Below, piece after piece: positions 10,712 through 22,144 of a DNA stretch of 64,000 nucleotides. The translations under genes and the position numbers were made by a program. Position 1 is the first letter of the stretch; every line of letters starts with the position of its first letter. The notes under the pieces were generated by a model. The model made no database searches. It was given only the letters and a program-made list of their open reading frames with translations, and was not told the origin of the DNA. This DNA comes from Calamus simplicifolius (Eukaryota; Streptophyta; Magnoliopsida; Arecales; Arecaceae), in assembly GCA_900491605.1 (NCBI GenBank), contig UESW01004763.1:249320-313319 (forward strand), given 5' to 3'.

Positions 10712-12027
10712 TAAAGCAGGACCGATTCGCATGCAAGTAATTTTTTTTTTATTCTTTTTTAATGATTAATAATTGCAGTTGATTATTCTCCCAAAGTAAT
10801 AGCCTAAGAGGGATTCAAAAATTCACAGTAAATCCGCACGCGAAATAGTTCCTAAAAAATAAGGAGAAGGACCGCCGAGGCTAAGAAGCCCCGGTAGGGC
10901 TTGCTCTCCTACAATAAAGTTACTAGTAGATTAGAGGGGTGTACCTGGCAAGAGGGGAAGATCAAAGTGTTGAAGGGGTTGCTCTGCCTGGCGGATGCGC
11001 CCTAAATGACCAAGCCTTGAGCCCACGGATCTACGGCCAAGTATCCGCTGACCTAGATGACGATCACCTTGAATCCTGGATTCATGGCTACTGAGGGATC
11101 TGCAAGATCACCATACAAGGGTTAAAGAATAATAGAGAAAATTTAGAATAGAGGCAAAGAGACAAGGAAGGAGTAGAGAAAAGGAGAGGCGGCCAAGGGC
11201 TCTTGGGCGTCCACTATTGGAAGACAAGGTGGCGGCCAGGGTTCTCCTGGAGACTTGGGATGTTGGCACGCGCAGGAGGGGAAACAAGAGCACCAGAGAA
11301 CCAATTAACAAAAATCACAATAACTCAAAACTTGGATTGATTGATTAATAATAAAAGATACATCATTCATACAAAGGGTCTCTTTTATAGAGCAAGAGAC
11401 TTGGGGCCCAAGAAAATACAGATATGGAAAGAGAGAAAAAAAAAGGGCCCTAATCAAATTTGGCATGAAATCTGCAGCGTCCAGATGAGGAAGGTGATCT
11501 TCTAGATGCAATCAGCGGCAGCTGGATTCGGCATGAAATCTGTGGCGTCCAGATGAGGTGATCTTCTAGATATGATTGAGATGCAATCAGCGGCAGCTTA
11601 ATTTGGCATGAAATCTGCAGCGTCCAGATGAGGAAGGTGATCTTCTAGATGCAATAATTGGCATGAAATCTGGCATCCAGATGAGAAAATGATCATCCAG
11701 ATCGGGAAGGTTGCTTGCTCTGCTAGGTGGCATGTGGGCTGCTTGAAGTAGGTGTGGCATCAACTTGAATTTAGTAGCTGCTCTGTCTGACTGTGATGGC
11801 CTTGTCTTCTGCTCCAATACTGATGTCTCCTCTTGTAAGCTGATGAACTTACTACAGGACTCACATTAAAATAAACTGAACTGGATAGGACTCAATTTAG
11901 AATAAAATGAACTGGACGAGACTCAAAATAAACTAAACTTTATTTTCCAACTCAAGACTTGAATCATAACTAATCAGATATCCACAGAGGGTTAAGAATC
12001 CTCTGCTTGATCCTGGTGCCCGCACCA
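10712..12027 (-). repeat. Chromovirus 3' LTR (left copy)
   Basis: This LTR of about 1.32 kb matches 17630-18975. Its outer end begins TAAAGCAGG where the other copy has TGATGCAGG, so the terminal TG has mutated. It contains subrepeats starting GGCATGAAATCTG at 11461, 11530, 11605 and 11660, with a period of about 70 bp. The fourth is shortened relative to the other LTR. The pol reading frame enters this LTR at 12027. Confidence 0.93.
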
Positions 12028-15000
12028 ATTCTCCGGGGTGGGAAGAACTCGACCCCGTCGAGTATGGGTCATTCTGGCTCTGGTATCTCTCTAGTAGGTC
12101 TGGGTCGAGGTGTTGCAAGTCCTCTCGAGTAATCCATGAATCGTCAGATTCGGGGCGACCCTGCCATCAGACCAGGTAGCGTTGATAACCGCGGTTCCGG
12201 GTCGTAATGGCTTGATCGTCTAGGATACGCTCGATCCGCTCTCCTCGCTCAGGTAAAATTGGTGGTGGACACTCTTGGGTAGGTTCGCTCATGAAAGGAG
12301 GGTTAGGTCCAAAGTACTCACTAGGAATCGCTGCCGGTTCCCTATATTCTACTAGGTCTGCAATATTGAAGGTAGAGCTAATGCCCCAATCCGAGGGCAG
12401 ATCTAGCACATAGGCATTGGGTCCTACCTTCTCTATTATTTTAAAGGGACCAGCTCCGCGAGCGTGAAGTTTCTTAACGGTACCTGGTGGGAACCGTTCA
12501 GGCCTAAGCCTAACCATGACATAATCCCCTACACCGAACTCTTTGGCTCTTCTTGGGAGTTAGCCAGTCTTTTATAAGTTTCATTACTTAGATTTATTTT
12601 CTGGCTAATGTCCTTATGTAAGTCTTTGATATGCTGTGCAAATGCTTGTGCGGACTCTGAGACTCGTGTGTGGAGGGATAAAGGAATTAGATCAAGTGGA
12701 CGATTAGGCTTGTACCCATGGACTATCTCAAATGGACTCTTGCCCGTGGACCTGTTCACTGAGCTATTGTAGGCGAACTCTGCACGAGGCAGTAATAAAT
12801 CCCATGTCCCTAGGTGTTCGCCTACAAGGCACCTAAGAAGGTTTCCTAGACTACGGTTCACCACTTCAGTTTGCCCATCCGTTTGGGGTGAAAGGCTGTG
12901 GAAAAATTAAGTTTGGTCCCTAACAGATGCCATAGCATTTTCCAAAAGTAGCTGGTGAACCTAACATCCCTATCAGAAACAATGGTCTTAGGTAGGCCAT
13001 GGAGCTTGACCACGCTGTCTAAGAAAAGTCGGGCTACCCTAGACGCGTCAAAGGTTTGCGAACAAGGGATGAAATGAGCCATCTTAGAGAACCTATCGAC
13101 CACTACAAAGATGGAGTGCTTCTTCTGGGTTTTAGGTAATCCTAGAATGAAGTCCATACTGAGGTCTTGCCAAGGACGATCAGGCACTGGCAAAGGAGTA
13201 TATAGACTGGTGTTCTGCTTCTGCTGTTTTGCAACGGCACAAGTTCGACATCGGGCTATTATCAGGGCAACGAGCCTTTTTAATCCTGGCCAGTAAAATT
13301 GGTCCTCTATCGCTAGAATAGTCTTATCTCTTCCAAAATGACCAGCTAATCCCCCAGCATGCGTTTCCCAGACTAGGAATTCTCTAAGTGACGTCCTAGG
13401 GATACAAAGTCTATTGCCCCTAAAAAGGTAACCATCCATCTCCTGGTACTGGATGGCCCTAGCTGAAGGATCTTATAAATTTCACCAAAGTCATGACAGG
13501 TCTCATACTCATCTTTTATCCGTCGAATCCTATAACTTCGGTGCTAACAGTACTCAACAACAAAGACTTACGGCTTAGGGCGTCTGCTACCTTATTTTCT
13601 ATACCGGCACGGTGTTTCAGGACAAAAGTGTATGCCTGAATGTATTCAACCCATTTTCGTGCCTAGAATTTAGCTTCTTTTGGGAGTTCAGAAATCGGAG
13701 TGCCTCATGATCAGAAAATAAGACAAACTCCTGCGGTAGTAAGTAATGTCTCCAATACTTAAGGGCTTGTACTACCGCATAGAATTCCTTATCATAGGTG
13801 GAATATCTAAGTTTAGCTTCATTTAGTTTTTCACTAAAGAAAGCTATGGGATGATTTTCTTGGCTTAACACTCCACCTATGCCTACTCCCGCATCGCACG
13901 CAACCTCAAACACCTTAGAAAAGTCTGGAAGTCTAAGTATGGGTGCATGAGTCATCCTATCCTTAAGCTCTAGGAAGGCCTTATTAGCTGACTTAGTCCA
14001 CTCAAAATTACCCTTCCTAATACAATCAGTGATGGGTGCGACGATGGTGCTAAATCCCCTAATGAATCTCCTGTAAAAGGTTGCTAGGCCATGGAAGCTG
14101 CGGACATCGTGGACGTTCATGGGTACCGGCCACTCTACGACCGACCTAACCTTTTCAGGATCCGCTGAAACACCTTCTGGGGTTACCACAAAACCTAGAA
14201 AGATAACCCTATGCATCATGAAATCACACTTCTTAAGGTTTGCATATAGGCTATTCTCTCTAAGGGTCTGACAGATTAATCTGAGATGGTTAAGATGGTC
14301 CTCTTTGGTCTTGCTATAAATTAATATATCATCAAAATAGACCACTAAGAATTTTTCCGTGTACTCTTTCAGGACCTGGGTCATGATTCTCATGAATGTG
14401 CTAGGTGCGTTTGACAGCCCAAAAGGCATCACGACCCACTCAAACAGACCATCTCTAGTCTTAAATGCAGTCTTCCACTCATCCCCTGGTCTAATTCTAA
14501 CCTGATGGTAGCCACTCTTAAGGTCTATTTTGGAAAAGATAGTGGCACCCGCCATCATGTCCAACATGTCATCTAGTCTGGGGATAGGGAAACCTATACT
14601 TGATAGTGATTTTGTTGATGGCCCTACTGTCCATGCACATTCTCCAGGTACCATCCTTCTTAGGGGTTAATAGTGCAGGAACTGCACAAGGACTTAAGCT
14701 CTCCCTAATGAAACCTTTCCTAAGTAATTCTCCCACTTGTTTTTGTAGTTCTTGATGCTCAGTGGGGTTCATCCTATAATGGGGAAGGTTTGGGAGGGTG
14801 GATCCTGGGATCAGGTCAATGGCATGTTGGATGTTTCTCAGGGTGGTAACTGATCAGGCAATTCTTCAGGGAAGACATCCTTAAACTCCTCTAGGATCTC
14901 AATTACTTCTGGGGGTTGTTCCTTTTGGACTGATTCATAGATCTCTTTAGTGGTCAAAATCCAAACAGGATTACCCTCAGTGATGTCCTTTTCTAATTCC

Positions 15001-15377
15001 TTAGCTTTAATCAGATTAACTCTTGGCTTGCTATCCTTAAGGTTGCTAGATCCTTTCTTGATTGGGTCCCTAGGTGGAGTTGGATGTATCACATACTTGT
15101 TCCCATTGTGTTTAAAAGAGCAGATGTTGGATCGACCAAACAAGGTGGCATCGTGATCGTAAAGCCAAGGTCGACCTAATATAATACTACTAACACCCAT
15201 AGGAATTACATCGCACCAGACCTTTTCCTCATAATTTTGCAATTTGATTAGTATTTGGCATCTGGACTTGATTGGGATAGAGGTGGAATCTACCCACGAG
15301 ACCTTATAGGGACTAGGATGGGGAACTGTGGTCAATCCTAATGACTTAACTGTATTGGTAGAGACGCATTGACACAA
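11933..15377 (-). pseudogene. pol: Chromovirus pol: protease, RT, RNase H, integrase, chromodomain (frameshifted)
   Basis: The polyprotein region replicates and integrates the element. Protease begins at the IVDSGS active-site motif near 15380-15400, at the gag junction. Reverse transcriptase spans about 14780-14000, with DLKSGYHQVRI and the catalytic VVYFDDILIYS. RNase H (about 13960-13660) includes EVACDAGVGIGGVLS and a DKEFYAVV helix. Integrase spans about 13440-12530, with a His/Cys zinc finger ending CRTCAVAK and the DDE core beginning MDFILGLPKT. A chromodomain-like segment near 12235-12060 (IERILDDQ...RYLV) ends pol and runs into the 3' LTR. Frame changes are visible near 15370, 14840, 14590, 13660, 12860, 12520 and 12150. 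At 14840 the defect looks like one lost base. No intact product is possible as given. Confidence 0.9.
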
Positions 15378-16776
15378 CTCCCGCTATCCACTATGATCTT
15401 GAGCACCTTATCCCCTATCTTAACAAAAGTCTGTAGGATGTTAGTCCTACGCCAATCTTCCTGGTCCTTAGTTTGAGTCTGGGTCAAGATACATCTAACC
15501 ACTCCTAGTAGGTCTTCAGACTCAAATGTTTCCTCCTCTCCATCGTACTCATCTATCAGATGGGTATCAGCCTCATAGACCTCTCCCTCAGGCTCAACTA
15601 GGGACTCGGATTCAGTCTCAGGTAACTCATCTATATGAAGGGATCTGACTGGGCACTGGCTGATCATATGTCCCGGTTTGTTGCATCTAAAGCATTTGAT
15701 CTGGGGGTTGGAATTTCTTTGGACCTCTACAGATTTGCCCTTATCCTCTCTCTGGGGTATAGGGGTACTATTCTGGGGTCGACTCAACTCAGTTCGGCTT
15801 GTACTGGGTCGGCTAGTGTTGGGTCGACTCGGGAAAGTCTGGCGGGGGTCTGAGTACTGGGTAGGTCTGGGACGACTAGGATAGGCCTGGCTAGATCCTG
15901 GATATGGGCTAGGGCTCTTGGTAGCCTCTGATCTACGATAGGGTGGCCCTCTCTGAAAACGTTCATAATCCCTAGCAACTTGGTAAGCTTCTTCTAAATC
16001 GTGTACCCTTCTTAGGTAGAGTTCTCTTTGAATATCTGCTCTCAGGCCATACCTAAACTTGGATAGGGTGACTTCCTCAGACTGAACGATATTACACCTC
16101 ATGGTATACTCTTGGAATGTAGCAATGTATTCATTCACAGTTTTACTACCCTGAATTAATCCCTGCCACTGGTCCAATAGGCTCTGTTCATACGATGTGG
16201 GGACATAATTGGACCTAAGTCTAGCCTTCATGGCGTGCCAGGTGACTATGGGGTCTCTTCCCTCTAATAATTGCCTTCGCTCTAAAGTGGCCCAGTATAA
16301 CCTAGCCTGTCGTACTAACTTGAGCTTGGCAAACTTAAACTTACGCTCTTCAGACATGTCATACCAGTCAAAGTACTGGTCCATCCCTTCCTCCCAATCT
16401 AGGTAGTCCTTAGGGTCCATAGAGCCATCGAAAGTAGGTGCTTCAAGTCTGACACTTCTAAGGGCTCTTTCTTCTTGGTCTACTGCCTCATGATTGGGTC
16501 TCCTAGGGAGGACATCTAGGACTGGATCAGGTCAAAGTGGTCTCCTAGGGTTTGGCCTTATGTAGAGGTCAGGCTGTTGGGCTCTCCTAGGATGAGGTGG
16601 GGTCTCATGATCAGACTCAGTGTGGGGCTCACGGGCTTCTTCTAGGATGCCCAACCTAGTTTCGACTTGATCAAACCTGGACCCTAATCTAGCCTCAGAT
16701 TGCTTGATGTTTTGTTCATTCGGGCTAGTTGTTCAGTGATGATCCTTAAGTGATCATCAATGCTTTGATTAGCCAT
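15338..16776 (-). pseudogene. gag: Chromovirus gag with CCHC zinc knuckle (disrupted)
   Basis: Gag packages the element RNA into particles. The probable start is the ATG at 16776-16774 (MANQSIDDHLRIITEQ). The coding frame changes near 16720 and meets an in-frame TGA near 16530. From 16420 on it is open for 360 codons. The conserved gag core reads DPKDYLDWEEGMDQYFDW, followed by a proline/serine/arginine-rich linker and a nucleocapsid zinc knuckle CFRCNKPGHMISQC near 15690-15650. The same frame continues to the protease DSG motif, so gag and protease were probably one polyprotein. Confidence 0.88.
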
Positions 16777-17614
16777 GGGTTCAGCCTGTAATGGAGGTGG
16801 TGACAGGCGAAAAGATGCTCCTGATCTAGTGCACATGCAAGCACAATCAAGCATACAAGACTCAAACTGACTCGGACTACGGTATGCTAGACCTAGTCAT
16901 CCAGAGTAAAGGATTTGGCTTAATGCAAGCCAATCTAACAATAACTCTTCAATTGGCCAGTTGGGACAGGTGGAAGGGGGAGGCTCATCCCACAAATTGC
17001 AGGTGCCTAATTAGAATAACCCCAACACTCCGCTTAAGTCGTTTGACATTTGACCTTCCTTCTAGACACCAATTTTAGAGCACACGCCAGATTGATTTGT
17101 ATTAGTCTCCTCTAGTACACTAAACCGACTGTTGGTGTCCTAGCCCTCTAGGGTAAATGTCAATTAAGTTGCTACTCAGTTTTAAATTAGAGGCTTGGGA
17201 TCGGAATGCATGGGTGGTTGTTTTGGGCCAAGGAAGGGGTCTCAATCCCTCCCTTATCTGACATCAATGAAAGCCCTTAAGAGTAATTTAATGCAGATGA
17301 ATGACATGTAAAATACAAACCCTAATCCAAAATATGTAAATAGCAATAAATCTCAGATTTTTTTTTCACAGATCAAATTAAATCCTCAAAAATTAACAAA
17401 ATCTCAAAAATTTTTCATATTTTTTTATGAGTAATCAGGCATGCAATTAATTCACAGATTGAATTAAATTCTCAAAAAATAAAAAAAATACTTTAAATTA
17501 TATCGAATCTAGAAAAATAAATTTTGTATTTTTTGATGTGTATGAAGGCAAAAATAATTCAATTAATAGATAATATACTGATAATAACGTGAATTAAAAT
17601 TAAGCCCTAACTAT
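16777..17614 (-). other. Chromovirus 5' leader between primer site and gag
   Basis: Untranslated leader of the element, AT-rich near the primer site. No supported coding region is present. Confidence 0.7.
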
Positions 17615-17626
17615 GCTCTGATACCA
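17615..17626 (-). other. Primer-binding site, initiator tRNA-Met type
   Basis: On the minus strand the sequence is TGGTATCAGAGC, three bases after the 5' LTR. It is complementary to the 3' end of plant initiator tRNA-Met, the usual primer for plant LTR retrotransposons. It fixes the element's orientation. Confidence 0.95.
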
Positions 17627-17629
17627 AAC

Positions 17630-18975
17630 TGATGCAGGACCGATTCGCATGCAAGTAATTTTTTTTTTTTCTTTTTTTTAATGATTAATAATTGCAGTTG
17701 ATTATTCTTCCAAAGTAATAGCCTAAGAGGGATTCAGAAAAATTCACAGTAAATCCGCACGTGAAAACAGTTCCTAAAAAATAAGAAAGAAGGACCGTCG
17801 AGGCTAAGAAGCCCCGGTAGGGCTTGCTCTCCTACAATAAAGTTACTAGTAGATTAGAGGGGTATACCTAGCAAGAGGGGGAAGATCAAAGTGTTGAAGG
17901 GGTTGCTCTGCCTGGCGGATGCGCCCTAGATGACCAAGCCTTGAGCCCAAGATCTGCAGCCAAGTATCCGCTGACTTGGATGACGATCACCTTGAATCCT
18001 GGATTCGTGCTACTGAGGGATCTGCAAGATCACCATACAAGGGTTAAAGAATAATAGAGAAAATTTAGAATAGAGGCAAAGAGACAAGGAAGGAGTAGAG
18101 AAAAAGGAGAGGGGCCAAGGGCTCTTGAGCGTCCACTATTGGAAGACAAAGGTGGCGGCCAGGATTTCTCCTAGAGACTTAGGATGTTGGCACGCAGGAG
18201 GAGGGAAACAAGAGCACCAGAGAACCAATTAACAAAAATCACAATAACTCAAAACTTGGATTGATTGATTAATAATAAAAGATACATCATTCATACAAGA
18301 GGGTCTCTTTTATAGAGCAAGAGACTTGGGACCCAAGAAAATACAGATATGGAAAGAGAGAAAAGAAAAAAGATGCCCTAATCAAATTTGGCATGAAATC
18401 TGTAGCATCAAGATGAGGAAGGTGATCTTCTAGATGCAATCAGCGGCAGCTGGATTCGGCATGAAATCTGTGGCATTCAGATGAGGCAGGTGATCTTCTA
18501 GATATGATTGAGATGCAATCAGCGGTAGCTTAATTTGGCATAAAATCTGCAGCGTCCAGATGAGGAAGGTGATCTTCTAGATGCAATCAACGACAGCTTA
18601 ATTTGGCATGAAATCGGCATCAGCCAGATGAGGAAAATGATCATCCAGATCGGAAAGGTTGCTTGCTCTGCTAGGTGGCATGTGGGCTGCTTGAAGTAGG
18701 TGTGGCACCAACTTGAATTTAGTAGCTACTCTGTCTGACTGTGATGGCCTTGTCTTCTGCTCCAATATTGATGTCTCATCTTGTAAGCTAATGAACTTAC
18801 TACATGACTCACATTCAAATAAACTGAACTGGATAGGACTCAATTTAGAATAAAATGAACTGGACGAGACTCAAAATAAACTAAACTTTATTTCCCAACT
18901 CAAGACTTAAATCATAACTAATCAGATATCCACAGAGGGTTAAGAATTCTCTGCTTGATCCTGATGCTCGCACCA
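17630..18975 (-). repeat. Chromovirus 5' LTR (right copy) with promoter
   Basis: This LTR of about 1.35 kb carries TG...CA ends. A TATA box, TATAAAAG, lies on the minus strand at 18307-18314, followed by the presumed transcription start. Subrepeats beginning GGCATGAAATCTG occur at about 18390, 18459, 18537 and 18605. Confidence 0.93.
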
Positions 18976-18980
18976 AGGTA

Positions 18981-19722
18981 ACTCCAATATCTTTAGTCTA
19001 TTTTTTTTTGAAGACTTATATGACCGTGCTACCATGAAACAATCTTCAATAGCTTTGTTATGAAATTAGAGTGCAACAATAGAAGTTGGCATGTATGGCC
19101 CCCTCTCTTTCTCAAAATTTTTATAGATGAAGTAACTCCTAAATCTACTTTCTCCTATTCGTCCATCATCATCGTTTGATGTACCAATTTAGAAATTTAA
19201 CAGAAATTAAAGATTTAGCATGAACTCTTGCAAGATAATTAATTACTGTGGTGTCACCTACTCATTTTATAGTGTCGTATAAAAAACACATGCATTGAAA
19301 AAGTTAAAGTTTATCTTTTGCTATTCTTTCATAATAAGCTTCATACATATTATATCTTAACTAAGAAAGGAAGAATGAAGCATAACCAATAGCTGTATAC
19401 TTTATAGAAATAATTTTGAGCCAGTGAACTATTTTTTCACTAGATGCCCATGCTTCTGATCAATTTCGGAAGCTTGGTCGATGTCTTAGATTTGAGTCTT
19501 CTACCTCTCAATTTATTTATTTACCTATTGAATAAAATGGAGGAGGAGAAGGGTATGGGTTAGAACAAAGAAAAGCTGAGATCAGCTAATTATAACATTT
19601 ATGTGGCACATTCGATAGAAGAAATTTAAGAATTTTTAAAAAGAAAAAATAATTCCTATCAATGGTCCTTCACACATCTATGGCTATATTGGCTTGCTAG
19701 GTAACCATGCTGCCACCAGAGA
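18981..19722. other. Intergenic DNA between chromovirus and LINE
   Basis: AT-rich DNA with no supported gene or repeat. It is the original neighbour of the sequence starting at 35540, since the LINE and its nested insert separate them. Confidence 0.6.
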
Positions 19723-19735
19723 GACACTCGCCATG

Positions 19736-19750
19736 ATTTTTTTTTTTTTG
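19736..19750 (-). other. LINE poly(A) tail (T run on plus strand)
   Basis: An uninterrupted T run directly beside the left target duplication. It marks the 3' end of the minus-strand LINE. Confidence 0.85.
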
Positions 19751-19854
19751 TTACAAACGGACGATCACACCAGTCTAACGTGAGTCAAACCCGACATGTC
19801 AGAGTACAATATCTGAGATAAGACTATAGGACATAAATCACCCGGTCTCCAGGA

Positions 19855-22144
19855 TCAAAAACCAGAGTGCTGGGCCACCCGGGCAGCTACCCAATCGCCG
19901 TGAGTTAGCTTCCCAGTAAATATGCCGAGCCTGGACTCTGGAAGCCTGATGGAGCATAGACATGATGTCGCATAGCAAAGGGTTAGAAGACAAGGGTTCG
20001 CCGGAGTCCTGCCGGAGCCAACGCACCACTGTAGTGGAGTCCCCCTCAATAATAAGATGGCTAAAACCCAGACTGCGGATAGCATAAGATATGCCAGCCA
20101 TGCCACATATAACTCGGCAAGCAGCACTGACAGGTCAAGAGAACCAAACCCACCAGCCGCAATCATTAACCCATCAGAATCTTGGATCACAAACCCCGAG
20201 CCAGCCAGCCAACTTTGGACACTGCCATCAAAGTTGATTTTGACAGATCCTAGTGGAGGGGGTTCCCAGGAAACGAAGACCGTATGCCGGCGCGCTACCA
20301 AGGCAGCAGGGGAATCCCAGATGCTAGGTCTGTCAATATCAAGTCCTGACTGGTGGATCATGTATTCGTCAGAGAGGGATAGAGCTGTCCTAAGGATCTT
20401 GTGGGGGGGTCACTTTTATCAGAAAAAAATTTCCTATTCCGAGCCAGCCAAACCTGATAAGCAATATAAGCAGCTGAAGATCTCAATCGAGTTGTGCCCC
20501 TCTGTCCGCCCTGCCAAATCATCCTAAAAAAAAAAGAACAACAAGAGCCACTGCTATCAAACCAGGAATGATAACCTGCTATCTGCCAGACTAATCTAAC
20601 ACTATCGCAAGTGAAGATAGCATGGTCAACTGTCTCCTCCTACACCCCGCATAACAGGCACATAGGCTGGATCATCAAACCTCTACTCGAGAGCAGAGAG
20701 CAGGTTGGAAGGCAGTCCCAAGCCAGCTTCCAAATGAATAGCCGCACTCTATGGTGAATGGGAAGCTTCCAAATCCAAGAGACATCCCGTAACTGCCTAG
20801 GTTGTGGCCTATACTCCTGTATAAGATCCCTAGTCGGAGCACGAGTCGTATAGGATCTCCTCCAAACTCTGGTGTCCGAAACTCTGCCCGATATAAGAGG
20901 GATGGACAAAATACACCAGGCTAGCTCTGCCCCAAAAAGTGTGGCAACACGGGAGGTATGCCAGCCAGTGCAATCCTGAACAGTTAAGTCAATGACTCTC
21001 GTGCCAGAAGCAATGTTAGTGCTCATAAAGGTAGGCCAGCAAGACAATGGAATATCAACCAACCACGTATCTCTAAGCACATCACAGAAGCACCATCACC
21101 AATCATCCACGAGACACGAGATAGCACAGCCGGAGCATGATGATACACCTCTTTCTAGAAGAACGAGCATGCACGAGTAGGCTGGGGAGGTGTGTAAGAG
21201 GACCAATCACCATACTTAGCATGCATAAACGAGCTTCATAAGCAGTCAGGATCAAGCAAGAATCTCGTCGCGTGCCTAGCAGTCAACGCCTCCTTCCTCA
21301 TAGTGAGGGATTGAATCCCAAGCCCTCCCTCCGATATCGGCATACAAACAATATCCCAAGCCACCAGGTGGATCCCATGGCCATCCTGCATCGAACCCCA
21401 AAGGAAATCTCGAAACCATCTCTCCATCCGCCTCAAGCAAGTCACCGGAATGGCTGCATTGGATATAATGTAGAGAGGAAGAGAAGTAAGCACGGAGCGA
21501 ATAAGGATGAGCCTGCCCATCATAGATAACTCAGTGACCTGCCACCCATCCAAACGAGCCCTGACCCGGTGCTCAAGATCAAGGAAATCAGAACACCGTG
21601 GCCATCTCCCTGTAATCGGAATGCCCAGATAGGAAAGCCGATCAGCCTGAGCAAGATCCCTAAAATAGACTTAATGGTCTGCCTCACATGAAGGTTGGTC
21701 TTCGGACTGAAGAAAATCATGGATTTATTAAGGTTAACTTTTGTCCAGAAGCCCTGCAGTAAGACTAAATCACTGACTCAAAAGCTATCGCATTGTTGAT
21801 AGTGGCTCTCCCCACCAAGATACAGTCATCAGCAAAAAGCAAATGAGATAGCGATGGCCTATGGGATCCCGCACTATAGGGAACAATAGCAGACGCCTGT
21901 TGAGCTTGATGTAGAGCCCTAGACAGAGCATCAGCAGTGAGGATGAACAGGAAAGGTGAGAGTGGACAGCCCTGCCTGAGACCAATAGCAACTGGAAATA
22001 GTCCGTATGGCTGCCGTTAACAATGATAGAGAAGGACGGCCGCTGAATGCAAGCCCTAATCCAGGCTATAAAAGGCTCAGCAACCCCAAACTCATGAAGA
22101 GCTCTATATAGGAACTCCCAACTCACTCTATCATAAGCTCTTTC
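19855..22144 (-). pseudogene. LINE ORF2, 3' half: RT palm/thumb, zinc-binding region, RNase H
   Basis: The segment begins right after the copia insertion with ERAYDRVSWEFLYRAL, the end of RT motif A. The catalytic FADD box lies at 21825-21836, though the frame changes just before it. The thumb region follows near 21550-21240 (SMMGRLILIRSVLTSLPLY...). Then comes a reverse-transcriptase zinc-binding region near 21080-20640, with VRLFIWKLAWDCLPT and CLLCGV. Last is an RNase H domain near 20270-19900, starting VKINFDGSV. The several frame changes mean no product is expected. These domains nick the target, copy the RNA there and remove it. Confidence 0.88.

Larger units (their letters stand above)
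10712..18975 (-). mobile_element. Full-length Ty3/gypsy chromovirus LTR retrotransposon, degraded
   Basis: A complete 8.3-kb element lies on the minus strand. LTRs occupy 10712-12027 (3' LTR) and 17630-18975 (5' LTR). They are bounded TG...CA, though the outer left tip reads TA. A perfect 5-bp target duplication AGGTA flanks it (10707-10711 and 18976-18980). The primer-binding site matches initiator tRNA-Met. Domain order along the element is gag, protease, reverse transcriptase, RNase H, integrase, chromodomain, which is the Ty3/gypsy chromovirus order. Many frameshifts and a stop make it non-autonomous now. The LTRs remain similar, with many small differences, so the insertion is not ancient. 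Confidence 0.93.
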
